From Scatosoma sp045128055 (lineage in GTDB: Bacteria > Bacillota > Clostridia > Christensenellales > Borkfalkiaceae), in the NCBI GenBank assembly GCA_045128055.1, contig JBGVRC010000008.1:1-17629 (forward strand): a stretch of 17,629 nucleotides of DNA. The letters run 5' to 3'. The translations under genes were made by a program, and so were the position numbers. Below, in pieces: positions 7,147 through 15,597 of this stretch. Below the pieces are notes generated by a model. It had not been told where the DNA came from. It was given only the letters and a program-made list of their open reading frames with translations, and did not search any database. Each line of letters opens with the position of its first letter. Positions within the stretch are counted from its first letter, which is position 1.

Positions 7147-9221
7147 TATACTATCCTTTTGAACTTCTTTTCAAGCTCTTTTTTTGACATTTTTACAACA
7201 ACGGGGCGACCGTGGGGACACTTCAACCCCATATCTCCGTCCATAAGCTCAAACAAACTTTCTATTTCATCCTGCGTCAAGTCCATACCGCCTTTTACAG
7301 CCGCTTTACAAGCCGCGCTTGCTAATTTATCCTTGATTATATCCACAAGCTTAATCTTTCTATACTCATTGATATACCCAAGAATACCGTGCATAAACGA
7401 CGCCAAGTCAATTTCCTTTAAATCCATCGGAATTGCCGTGATTTGAAAAAGATTATTTCCCGCATCGCGTATTTCAAAGCCCATCTCCGTAATATCTTCC
7501 ATACGTTCGCGAATGAAATCCCCTTCAAAGGCGTTTATTTTCATTTCAAAGGGAATCAACATCGGTTGTTGACGGATTTTACGATTTTCCATATGGTCTT
7601 TTAATTTATTAAAAATTAAACGTTCGTGCGCGGCGTGTTGGTCGATAATGAAAACTTCGTCGTTTCTTTCATACATAATATAGGTATTGAAAAGCTTGCC
7701 GACATAGCGGCAGGAATATACGTCGATATAATCCTGCTTATTACGCCTTTCCATTTCTTCCAAATAACGCTTATTATCCGCAAAATAATCTACCTGCGAT
7801 AAATCTTCTTGCTCTTCTTTATCGTCTACTTCCAACTTGTTGCGTTTAAAATAAACGTTAGGGAAAAGTTTGTGCAATTTTTCCGCTCCGTACGGGTGCG
7901 GCGTTTTTCTTTTGCTGGGTCCCGGGTCATCGGGAGCGTTGGGGTCGTCGGGAATATAAATAGGTACGTCATCAAAAGACGTATACCCCTTATTATTTTT
8001 CGCAATTTCGCTGAACGGAAGCTCTGCTCCGTCCTTTGAATACGAAAAATTAGGCGCACATTTTTCAATCTCTTTTCGCGCTTCTTCATAGGTTAAAGTT
8101 GAAAAACCAAAAGTATTAGCGGGTTTTTCTTCTATAACAGGTTCTTTTTTAGGCAAGATAATTTCTTCTTGCGTAGCAATCGATTCCTGTTCCGTTTGTA
8201 AAGACGCGTCGTCTTGTACAATATATTCCAAAGCTTTCGTATGCCCGTCTAATATAGTGGAAATAATACGGTTTATACAGCCGTAGATAATTTGATTGTC
8301 TACAAAGCGCACGTCCGTTTTATTGGGATGTACATTGACGTCGACAATCTCCCTGGGAACGTCAATATGCAATACGTAAAACGGATATTGGCGTTTCATT
8401 AAATAATTGCTATACGCATTGGAAATCGCCGAAGCAATCGTTCCGTTGACGATATATCTACCGTTTAAAAAGACGCTTTGATAGCTTTTATTCGCTTTGA
8501 AAAAATTATGGTTGCCTATATAGCCGCGTACGCGAATACCGTGCCTTTCCGCGTCAATATGGAAACATTCGCGCAAAGTTGCGGCATTATATACGCAAAC
8601 AAGCGCTTCATCAAGTCCACCGCCGAACGATTGAAAAATCTTCTTCCCGTTTGCATAATAACTGAAAGCAATATCAGGTCTATTTAAAATCATACGGGAA
8701 ATTAGATTGGTGATTTCCGTTTCTTCCCCTTTATCCGTCTTTAAAAATTTTAAGCGTACGGGCGCGTTAAAAAACAAATTTTCCACGCAAACTTCCGTAC
8801 CGTACGGGCCAGGCACTTCTTCAATTTGACCTAACACACCTTCCGAACAAACGAGTTGATAGCATTTTCCGTCTTTTACCCTGGACGTAATCGACATATG
8901 GGAAACGGACGCAATGGACGCAATCGCTTCGCCGCGGAAACCAAGCGTGAGCACAGTATCCAAGTCTTCCGCCGTAGCAATTTTACTGGTTGCGTGGGGC
9001 AAAAACGCCGATTGCAAATCTTCGCGCGCAATCCCACAACCGTTGTCTATGACGCGAATGGACTCTTTCCCGCCCTTCTCAACGTAAATTTCAATCTCCG
9101 TCGCTCCTGCGTCAATGGAGTTTTCTACAAGCTCCTTGATAACGGAATAAGGTCTTTCAACGACTTCCCCCGCCGCTATGCGGTTATATACTTTTGCAGG
9201 CAATATATTTATTTTCGCCAT
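7146..9221 (-). CDS. mutL: DNA mismatch repair protein MutL (endonuclease type)
   Basis: Couples MutS mismatch recognition to strand incision. The 691-residue protein has the GHKL ATPase N-terminus (VIKELVENSIDAG with Glu30/Asn34, DNGCGI at 59-64, GFRGEA at 94-99), a poorly conserved acidic/proline-rich linker at about 335-500, and a C-terminal metal-dependent nicking domain: DQHAAHER (527-534), ACKAAVKGG (637-645) and CPHGRP (668-673). These C-terminal motifs mark the endonuclease-proficient MutL of bacteria lacking MutH. QQPMLIPF at 551-558 fits the beta-clamp-binding site of the B. subtilis protein. The last Glu of the DQHA(X)2E(X)4E motif is Asn538. The mutS stop ends 1 base before the ATG (9221), with AGGAGA inside mutS as ribosome binding site, so translation is coupled to mutS; its stop overlaps miaA. 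Confidence 0.97.
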   Translation of the reverse strand: MAKINILPAKVYNRIAAGEVVERPYSVIKELVENSIDAGATEIEIYVEKGGKESIRVIDNGCGIAREDLQSAFLPHATSKIATAEDLDTVLTLGFRGEAIASIASVSHMSITSRVKDGKCYQLVCSEGVLGQIEEVPGPYGTEVCVENLFFNAPVRLKFLKTDKGEETEITNLISRMILNRPDIAFSYYANGKKIFQSFGGGLDEALVCVYNAATLRECFHIDAERHGIRVRGYIGNHNFFKANKSYQSVFLNGRYIVNGTIASAISNAYSNYLMKRQYPFYVLHIDVPREIVDVNVHPNKTDVRFVDNQIIYGCINRIISTILDGHTKALEYIVQDDASLQTEQESIATQEEIILPKKEPVIEEKPANTFGFSTLTYEEARKEIEKCAPNFSYSKDGAELPFSEIAKNNKGYTSFDDVPIYIPDDPNAPDDPGPSKRKTPHPYGAEKLHKLFPNVYFKRNKLEVDDKEEQEDLSQVDYFADNKRYLEEMERRNKQDYIDVYSCRYVGKLFNTYIMYERNDEVFIIDQHAAHERLIFNKLKDHMENRKIRQQPMLIPFEMKINAFEGDFIRERMEDITEMGFEIRDAGNNLFQITAIPMDLKEIDLASFMHGILGYINEYRKIKLVDIIKDKLASAACKAAVKGGMDLTQDEIESLFELMDGDMGLKCPHGRPVVVKMSKKELEKKFKRIV

Positions 9222-9222
9222 A

Positions 9223-11817
9223 TCAATTCTCCTGCTCTAATTTTTCCTTTAACCCACCAAGCATCATCAATGCTTGCATAGGCGAAAGAGTGTTGATATC
9301 CGTATCCCGCAAAATACGTTCCACTTCCGTAAACTCCCTTTCTCTTTCTTCTTCCGCTTCTGGGAAATCTATTTGGATTTTACCCCTTGCAATATCATTC
9401 TTTTCAAGAGCTTTTAAAATGCCTTTCGCGCGTTGCGTAACTTCTTTGGGGACACCTGCCAACGAAGCAACCTCAATACCAAAGCTTCGGTTTGCGCCAC
9501 CACGCGCAATCTTACGCAGGAAAACAACAGCTCCGTTCAGCTCTTTTACCGTAACCTTATAATTTTTAACTCCGTCCAGGCTATTTTCAAGCTCCGTAAG
9601 TTCGTGATAATGCGTGGAAAAAAGCGTTTTTGCGCGTACTTGCTGCGCCAAAAATTCAATAACCGACCAAGCGATAGACAAACCGTCGTAGGTGCTTGTC
9701 CCCCTGCCCACTTCATCCAATATGAGCAAACTATCTTTGGTTGCATGCAATAAAATAGCGGCGACTTCCGTCATTTCTACCATAAAGGTACTTTGGTCAA
9801 AAATAAGATTATCGCTTGCGCCTACACGAGTAAATATACGGTCTACAAGCGGAATTTTCGCCGATTTTGCAGGAACAAACGCGCCGATATGCGCCATCAA
9901 AACAATAAGCGCGACTTGACGCATATACGTACTTTTACCCGCCATATTCGGACCTGTAATAATTGCGCAACGATTTTCTTCATTATCCAAAAGCGTATCG
10001 TTGGGAATAAAGCGTTCTTTTGAAATCGCTTCCACGACGGGATGACGACCTTCGCTTATGGATAAAGGCTCGTCCGCCGCTTGCATAAAAGGACGAACGT
10101 AACGGCGTTCTTTGGCTACGGTAGCAAACGAAACGATACAATCCAAGATTGCAAGCGAATCCGCAACCGATTTCAAGCTTTCAATTTGTTCAGATAATAC
10201 GCCTAAAATTTGCGAATAAATGCGCGATTCCAAAGCCAACGCCCTTTCGCTGCTCGACATAATCTTTTCTTCGATTTGTTTTAATTCTTCGGTGATATAC
10301 CGTTCGCCCGTAGTCAAGGTTTGGCGCCTGATATAATCTTCGGGAACTTTATCTTTAAAAGAATTGCTTACTTCAATGTAATAGCCAAACACTCGATTGC
10401 TGGATATTTTTAAGTTTTTAATCCCCGTTCTTTCTCTTTCCCGCTCCGCTATCGCATTGAGAATGGATACGCTGTTTTTCTTCAAAGCGCGGTATTCGTC
10501 AAGCTCACTGTTAAAGCCAGCACGAATATACCCACCGTCCTTCATTTGCGCAGGCGTTTCGGGGTCGATAGCGGCAATTAACAAATCTGCCGTTTCTTTC
10601 ATATCGGGAATGCCGTTTACGATATCCGCCACAATTTTGGACGTTAAACCAAACATTTGAAATTTTAAAGACGGCAATACGCTGAGCGAATGCGCAAGCG
10701 CAAGACAATCCTTGGGCATAAAGTTACCGTTAGAAATTTTACCCGAAAGTCTTTCGACGTCTTTAATTTCTTTCAAGGTTTCGCTTACGCCAGCGCGTAC
10801 CACGGAAGAATTGACAAATTCTTCTACGCCGTCTTGACGGTAGACAATTTCGTCTACGTCGCGCAACGGCGACAAAATCCAACGGTTAAGCATACGCGCG
10901 CCCATACCCGTCTTGGTCTTGTCCAAAACCCATAAAAGCGAACCGTATTTTTTATTTTCCGCATTATTTCTAACGATTTCTAAATTTTTAACCGCAATAC
11001 TATCCAAAGTCATAAATTGGTCGCGGTTAATCACTTTAATCGCCGTTATATTCGAAAGCGCGTGCTTTTGCGTTTCGCGTAAATATTCTACAAGCGCCCC
11101 CGCAGCGGAAACGACCTTTTCCTTGCCCGCAACCCCATACGGAGCAAGCGATGCGCCGCCAAGCTGCTCGGTAAGCGTTTTTTCCGCGCGTTTTACGTTA
11201 AACGCCCAAGGTACGTAGCAGGAAAACGCGGGAAGAATACCGTGCTTGACTTCCTTGACGTTTTTGCTTGCTAAAAGCATTTCTTCATTGCATATAATTT
11301 CTGCTACGGATAATTTAACCAACTGCCCAACCGCGTCCAAAACAGCATTTGCGCCTACAAACTCTTCGGCTAAAAATTCCCCCGTCGTAATATCCGTCCA
11401 AGCAATAGCAACGCCGTCGTCACCCTTGCAAACACAAGCGATATAATTGTTTTTACCTTCTTCCAACATTTCGTCTTCGATCAACGTACCTGCGGAAACA
11501 ATACGCACCACGTCGCGTTCCACAAGGCCACGCCCGGGGGTAGGCTCGGTAAGCTGATCGCAAATAGCAACCTTTTCGCCAAGCGCAACCAACTTCGCTA
11601 TATAATTATCCGCCGCATGGTAAGGAATACCGCACATAGGTGCGCGTTCTTCCAAGCCGCAATCTCTGCCGGTAAGCGTTAAATCGAGCAAGCCCGATAC
11701 CTTGACCGCATCGTCAAAGAACATCTCGTAAAAGTCGCCGAGACGATAAAAAACAACGCAATCTTTATATTTATCTTTTATGGTAAGATAATGTTGCATC
11801 ATTTGTGAAAGAGCCAT
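9223..11817 (-). CDS. mutS: DNA mismatch repair protein MutS
   Basis: Mismatch-recognition ATPase acting as a sliding clamp on newly replicated DNA. The 864 residues are standard for MutS1. The N-terminus carries the mismatch-wedge motif GDFYEMFF (Phe29-x-Glu31), followed by connector, lever and clamp domains. The C-terminal ABC-type ATPase has Walker A GPNMAGKST (622-630), the signature-region segment SDNLIFDQSTFMVEM, Walker B LLILDEVGRGTSTYDG (697-712) and THYHEL (735-740). A QIDF tetrapeptide at 815-818, in the flexible tail, resembles a beta-clamp-binding motif; this is inference. It is the second gene of the leftward operon, 31 bases after the miaB stop with an AGGATA ribosome binding site, and is followed immediately by mutL. 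No abnormality is seen. Confidence 0.98.
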   Translation of the reverse strand: MALSQMMQHYLTIKDKYKDCVVFYRLGDFYEMFFDDAVKVSGLLDLTLTGRDCGLEERAPMCGIPYHAADNYIAKLVALGEKVAICDQLTEPTPGRGLVERDVVRIVSAGTLIEDEMLEEGKNNYIACVCKGDDGVAIAWTDITTGEFLAEEFVGANAVLDAVGQLVKLSVAEIICNEEMLLASKNVKEVKHGILPAFSCYVPWAFNVKRAEKTLTEQLGGASLAPYGVAGKEKVVSAAGALVEYLRETQKHALSNITAIKVINRDQFMTLDSIAVKNLEIVRNNAENKKYGSLLWVLDKTKTGMGARMLNRWILSPLRDVDEIVYRQDGVEEFVNSSVVRAGVSETLKEIKDVERLSGKISNGNFMPKDCLALAHSLSVLPSLKFQMFGLTSKIVADIVNGIPDMKETADLLIAAIDPETPAQMKDGGYIRAGFNSELDEYRALKKNSVSILNAIAERERERTGIKNLKISSNRVFGYYIEVSNSFKDKVPEDYIRRQTLTTGERYITEELKQIEEKIMSSSERALALESRIYSQILGVLSEQIESLKSVADSLAILDCIVSFATVAKERRYVRPFMQAADEPLSISEGRHPVVEAISKERFIPNDTLLDNEENRCAIITGPNMAGKSTYMRQVALIVLMAHIGAFVPAKSAKIPLVDRIFTRVGASDNLIFDQSTFMVEMTEVAAILLHATKDSLLILDEVGRGTSTYDGLSIAWSVIEFLAQQVRAKTLFSTHYHELTELENSLDGVKNYKVTVKELNGAVVFLRKIARGGANRSFGIEVASLAGVPKEVTQRAKGILKALEKNDIARGKIQIDFPEAEEEREREFTEVERILRDTDINTLSPMQALMMLGGLKEKLEQEN

Positions 11818-11848
11818 CTTTTTATCCTGCCTTTATCATATTTTGGAA

Positions 11849-13168
11849 TTATTTTTCTATTTCACCAAACAAGGAGATGCCGTTCGCCTTTGTAACGCGA
11901 AGCATCACAAACTTTCCTATTACATCTTCGTCGCTTGAAAAATAGCCCATTCGACCAAATTCATCGCGACCTAAATACAAGCCTTTCTTCTCGTCGTAAT
12001 CTTCGCACAAAATTTCTACCGTTTTACCGAGATATTTTTCGGATTTTTTACGCGTAAGCGAGTTGACAAGCTCTACCAAACGCATAATCCTGTCTTTTTG
12101 AATATCTTCGGGGATTTGGTCGGGCATTTCCGCCGCTTTCGTGCCTTGGCGTTTGGAGTAAACAAAGGTAAACGCCGAAGCGTAGTCCACTTCCTTTACC
12201 AACGCTTCCGTCTGCAAATATTCTTCTTCCGTTTCCCCAGGAAAACCTACGATAATATCCGTAGTAACTTCCGCTTCGGGAAAATACGAACGAAGCATTT
12301 TTATCTCGTCCAAATATTTTTCGCGCGTGTAACGGCGGTTCATTGCTTGCAAAACGCGATTCGCGCCCGATTGCACGGGCAAATGAATAAGCCGACATAT
12401 TTTACGGTGCTTTCGCATCACTTTTAACACGTCTTCATTAAAATCTTTGGGGTGGCTTGTCATAAAGCGAAGCCTAAAATTGCCGTCAATCGAAGCGACT
12501 TTATCCAAGAGCTGCGCAAACGTAACCCCCCATTTCCCATCTACATCGTAAGAGTTAACGTTTTGTCCGAGCAAGGTAATCTCTTTATAGCCTTCTTTTA
12601 CAAGTTGTTCTACTTCGCTAACGATATTTTCAGGCGCGCGCGAACGCTCGCGACCCCGAACGTAAGGAACAATGCAATAAGAACAAAAATTGTTGCAACC
12701 ATACATAATATTCACCCAAGCGTTTGGATAGCTGGTACGGTACGCGTCGGTAAATTCAACAATTTCTCCTTCTTTTTCGCGAATTTCAATCACTTTTTTC
12801 TTTTGCGCTTTTTTACGCGTGATCAAATTTTCAAGCTCTTCCAAGTTCAGCGTACCAAACATAACGTCGATAAAGGGAAACTTTTTGCGCAACACTTCCG
12901 TTTTGCCCTTTTCCTGCGTCATACAACCGCCTACTGCAATAATCAGTTCGGGTTTTTGCTTTTTCAATTTTTTTAAGGCGCCGATATTGCCAAAAGCGTG
13001 ATTTTCCGCATTTTCACGTATGCAACAAGTGTTGAATAAGATAATGTCTGCGTCTTCTTTACAAGGCGTATCTTCATACCCCATTTTACGAAGAATCCCA
13101 GCCATTTTTTCCGATTCGTGTACGTTCATTTGGCAACCGTACGTTACGATATGATATTTACCGATCAT
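11849..13168 (-). CDS. miaB: tRNA-2-methylthio-N6-dimethylallyladenosine synthase MiaB
   Basis: Radical-SAM methylthiotransferase that converts i6A37 of tRNA to ms2i6A37. The 439-residue protein has the three-part family layout. The UPF0004 N-terminal domain carries Cys12 (TYGCQMN), Cys48 (FNTCCIR) and Cys82 (VGGCMTQ) for the auxiliary 4Fe-4S cluster. The radical-SAM core has C158-x3-C162-x2-C165 in MYGCNNFCSYCIVPYVRGRERSR. The C-terminal TRAM domain binds RNA (about 375-436). It heads the leftward operon and has a near-consensus promoter at 13201-13229. Its substrate is made by MiaA, encoded three genes downstream but interrupted by a stop codon in this sequence. Confidence 0.97.
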   Translation of the reverse strand: MIGKYHIVTYGCQMNVHESEKMAGILRKMGYEDTPCKEDADIILFNTCCIRENAENHAFGNIGALKKLKKQKPELIIAVGGCMTQEKGKTEVLRKKFPFIDVMFGTLNLEELENLITRKKAQKKKVIEIREKEGEIVEFTDAYRTSYPNAWVNIMYGCNNFCSYCIVPYVRGRERSRAPENIVSEVEQLVKEGYKEITLLGQNVNSYDVDGKWGVTFAQLLDKVASIDGNFRLRFMTSHPKDFNEDVLKVMRKHRKICRLIHLPVQSGANRVLQAMNRRYTREKYLDEIKMLRSYFPEAEVTTDIIVGFPGETEEEYLQTEALVKEVDYASAFTFVYSKRQGTKAAEMPDQIPEDIQKDRIMRLVELVNSLTRKKSEKYLGKTVEILCEDYDEKKGLYLGRDEFGRMGYFSSDEDVIGKFVMLRVTKANGISLFGEIEK

Positions 13169-13200
13169 AATACTCTCTTCAATGCATAATTATTTTCTCC

Positions 13201-13229
13201 ATTATACTCTTTTTTTTCATTTTTATCAA
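13201..13229 (-). promoter_or_regulatory. Predicted promoter of the miaB-mutS-mutL-miaA operon
   Basis: On the minus strand, TTGATA (13224-13229), a 17-base A-rich spacer and a perfect TATAAT (13201-13206) form a near-consensus vegetative promoter 32 bases before the miaB ATG. No other good promoter is seen from here to 4955, so the whole cluster is probably read from this site. Confidence 0.8.
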
Positions 13230-13303
13230 GTCTTTAAAGGCTTTTCACGCATTTTTAGCGAATTTTTGCAATAAAAAAAGCAAACCTACAAATACTGTCT
13301 ACG

Positions 13304-15547
13304 ATGAAAATTATTCGCAAGCTCTTATTCTTATCTTTTTTAATACTACTCCTGCTGAGCGCCATTGCGTTCGGGTATTATTTTTCCGTTACGAAAAACA
13401 CAGTTTTACATCCTGAATCCCTTTTATTTTCGGAAAAATCTATACTTGTGTACGACCACACAGGAGAAGAAATCCGCGGTATGCACAATAGCGCAATCAA
13501 ACAAAGCACAAAAATCGATGATTTGCCCTTGCACGTCAAGCAAGCGTTTATCAACACGGAAGATCGACGTTTTTATAAACACGACGGTTTTGATTATAAA
13601 CGCATAGCAAAAGCTTGTTTCAACAATTTAAAAGCTCATTCTTTCAAGGAAGGCGCGTCCACCATCTCCCAACAGCTGATAAAAAACACCCATCTTTCAC
13701 AAGAAAAAACTTTAAAACGCAAGCTGCAAGAAAGAAAATTAACGAAAATTTTAGAAAAAAATTATACGAAAGACGAAATTTTAGAGCTTTATCTCAATAC
13801 CATTTATTTTGGACATAATTGCTTTGGAGTTACCAGCGCGAGCCGATTTTATTTTGATAAATCACCAAGCGAATTGACCTTATCCGAAGGCGCAATTTTA
13901 GCAGGACTCGTTAAATCTCCCAACCATTATTCCCCCTTTAAAAACCCTGAAAAATGTAAAAACAGACGCGCTTGCGTTTTGTCTTTGATGCAAAAATGCG
14001 ATAGCATTAGCGAAGAAGAAAAGCAAGCCGCATTAACAGAAAGTCTGCCCAGAGCACACGAATCGTCAGCATCCCGCGATTATACCCACTTTGTCTTTGA
14101 AGAATTAAGCGAAATTTCGGAAAAACTTTCTTTTAAAATAGGCGGAAAGGTTCAAATTTATACCTATTTTTCTCCTGCGTTACAAACAGAAGTTGAAAAT
14201 GCCGCCCAAGCATATAACGAAAGCGATAAAAGCATTTTTGTTTTGGATAATCACACACTTGGTTTTAAAGCCAGCCTATCAACGGTTGGCAATATCAAAC
14301 GCCTGCCAGGCTCGCTTATTAAACCGCTTTTGGTATACGCGCCTGCGATGGATAAAGATATTTTATCCCCTGCCACTCCTATTTTAGATGAAAAAGTCGA
14401 TTATAACGGCTATTCACCTGAAAATTACGGCGGAAAATACCACGGATATATCAGCGCGCGCGAATGTGTGGAACAAAGTTTGAATATTCCTGCCGTAAAG
14501 GTTTTGGAAAGCCTTGGCGTGGATAAAGCGTGCGAATATATGCAAAAAATCGCTTTAAATATAGACAAAAACGACAAATCCCTTGCCTTGGCACTTGGCG
14601 GTATGAAAAATGGATTCTTTTTGAAAGATATAACAAGCGCATACGCAACTTTTGCAAATCAAGGCGAATATGAAAACGGCGCGTTTATTTCAAAAATTCT
14701 TATCAATGGAAAAAACGTTTACACACGGAACAGAAATAAATCGATTGTCTATGGAAAAGATACAGCCTATTTGATAAACGACGTTTTGCAAGGCGTAGCA
14801 AAGCGCGGCACAGCAAAGAAATTACGCTCTTTGCCCTATCAAATTGCAGCAAAAACGGGTACGGTCGGTACGGAAAATGGAAACACGGATGCATACGCTC
14901 TTTCCTATACAACAAAAGACACCGTTTCCGTATGGTTGGGAAATGCCAACAACGAAAAAATCCCCACTACGGGCGGAGGGATTCCTTGCAATATTTTACT
15001 GGATATAAACGAACGAATTGCGATGCTTTATGAAAAACAAAGCATAAAAATCGAGCCTTTTATAAAAGAACAATCGGTACAGCTTGTCAAGTTGGATAAA
15101 ACCAGCTATTATGACAGACATACCTTATCCTTAGCCGACCCCAACGCTCCCGTCGAATACGTTATCAGCGAACTGTTTAAAAAGAGCCAAATCCCCTTAG
15201 CGCAAAACGAGTCCTTTACAAAGCCTAACATTCCCGTCCCCGCCGTATCCGTGGACGACATGGGGATAAAAATTGTATTTCCTTCTACCTGTCCTGCCTA
15301 TTATTCGTATAAAATTTTACGCATTGATTGTAAAGATAATGCAAGTAAGATAATTTACGAAGGCAAAAAAATTGATTGTTTTTTAGATAAAGATTTTGAA
15401 AAAGGAAAAACCTATCAATACGCTGTGATTCCCATCTTCAACGGTAGAGAAGGCGAGAAAATTTTGCTTCCAAATATCACCACGCCAAGCGACGAAGAAA
15501 TTGCCAAAAAAGACGAAATTTTGAAAAAGGATTGGTGGGATTACTAA
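13304..15547 (+). CDS. Class A penicillin-binding protein (glycosyltransferase/transpeptidase, PBP1a-like)
   Basis: Bifunctional peptidoglycan synthase that polymerises lipid II and cross-links stem peptides outside the membrane. Residues 7-27 form one N-terminal membrane anchor. The GT51 domain (about 45-230) has EDRRFYKHDGFD with catalytic Glu86, GASTISQQL (118-125), EILELYLNTIYFG (158-170) and GLVKSPNHYSP. The transpeptidase domain has S337-L-I-K340 (LPGSLIKPL), S392-L-N394 and K517-T-G519, so both activities look intact. The strand region before SLIK (VLDNHTLGFKASLSTVG) is unlike the usual DxxTGxxxAxxGG. Residues about 645-725 look like a fibronectin-III/Ig-type module before a charged tail. 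No Shine-Dalgarno sequence precedes the ATG and I see no strong promoter in the 135-base gap shared with miaB. It ends at a hairpin shared with thiI. Confidence 0.93.
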   Translation: MKIIRKLLFLSFLILLLLSAIAFGYYFSVTKNTVLHPESLLFSEKSILVYDHTGEEIRGMHNSAIKQSTKIDDLPLHVKQAFINTEDRRFYKHDGFDYKRIAKACFNNLKAHSFKEGASTISQQLIKNTHLSQEKTLKRKLQERKLTKILEKNYTKDEILELYLNTIYFGHNCFGVTSASRFYFDKSPSELTLSEGAILAGLVKSPNHYSPFKNPEKCKNRRACVLSLMQKCDSISEEEKQAALTESLPRAHESSASRDYTHFVFEELSEISEKLSFKIGGKVQIYTYFSPALQTEVENAAQAYNESDKSIFVLDNHTLGFKASLSTVGNIKRLPGSLIKPLLVYAPAMDKDILSPATPILDEKVDYNGYSPENYGGKYHGYISARECVEQSLNIPAVKVLESLGVDKACEYMQKIALNIDKNDKSLALALGGMKNGFFLKDITSAYATFANQGEYENGAFISKILINGKNVYTRNRNKSIVYGKDTAYLINDVLQGVAKRGTAKKLRSLPYQIAAKTGTVGTENGNTDAYALSYTTKDTVSVWLGNANNEKIPTTGGGIPCNILLDINERIAMLYEKQSIKIEPFIKEQSVQLVKLDKTSYYDRHTLSLADPNAPVEYVISELFKKSQIPLAQNESFTKPNIPVPAVSVDDMGIKIVFPSTCPAYYSYKILRIDCKDNASKIIYEGKKIDCFLDKDFEKGKTYQYAVIPIFNGREGEKILLPNITTPSDEEIAKKDEILKKDWWDY

Positions 15548-15552
15548 TAAAC

Positions 15553-15584
15553 AACGCGCCCCAAAGAGAACTTTGGAGCGCGTT
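15553..15584. terminator. Hairpin terminator shared by the PBP gene and thiI
   Basis: AACGCGC-C-CCAAAG (15553-15566) pairs with CTTTGG-A-GCGCGTT (15571-15584), with one C-A mismatch and an AGAA loop. The hairpin starts 5 bases after the PBP stop codon and lies 13 bases beyond the thiI stop. The U-tracts on both sides are short (TTTATAAT rightward, GTTTATTAG leftward), so termination may be partial. The stem core GCGCCCCAAAG is the same as in the hairpin at 2353. Confidence 0.65.
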
Positions 15585-15597
15585 TATAATCTGCTTT

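Noticed and set aside
6940..7446. 168-codon plus-strand open frame across the miaA/mutL junction
   Set aside because: It is antisense to two recognised genes, has no ribosome binding site and no protein-like motif.
8856..9281. 141-codon plus-strand open frame at the mutL/mutS junction
   Set aside because: Antisense to the MutL ATPase domain, with composition typical of a shadow frame.
12452..12976. 174-codon plus-strand open frame inside miaB
   Set aside because: It is antisense to a well-conserved coding region; the open frame results from low use of Leu TTA/CTA and Ser TCA codons on the real strand.
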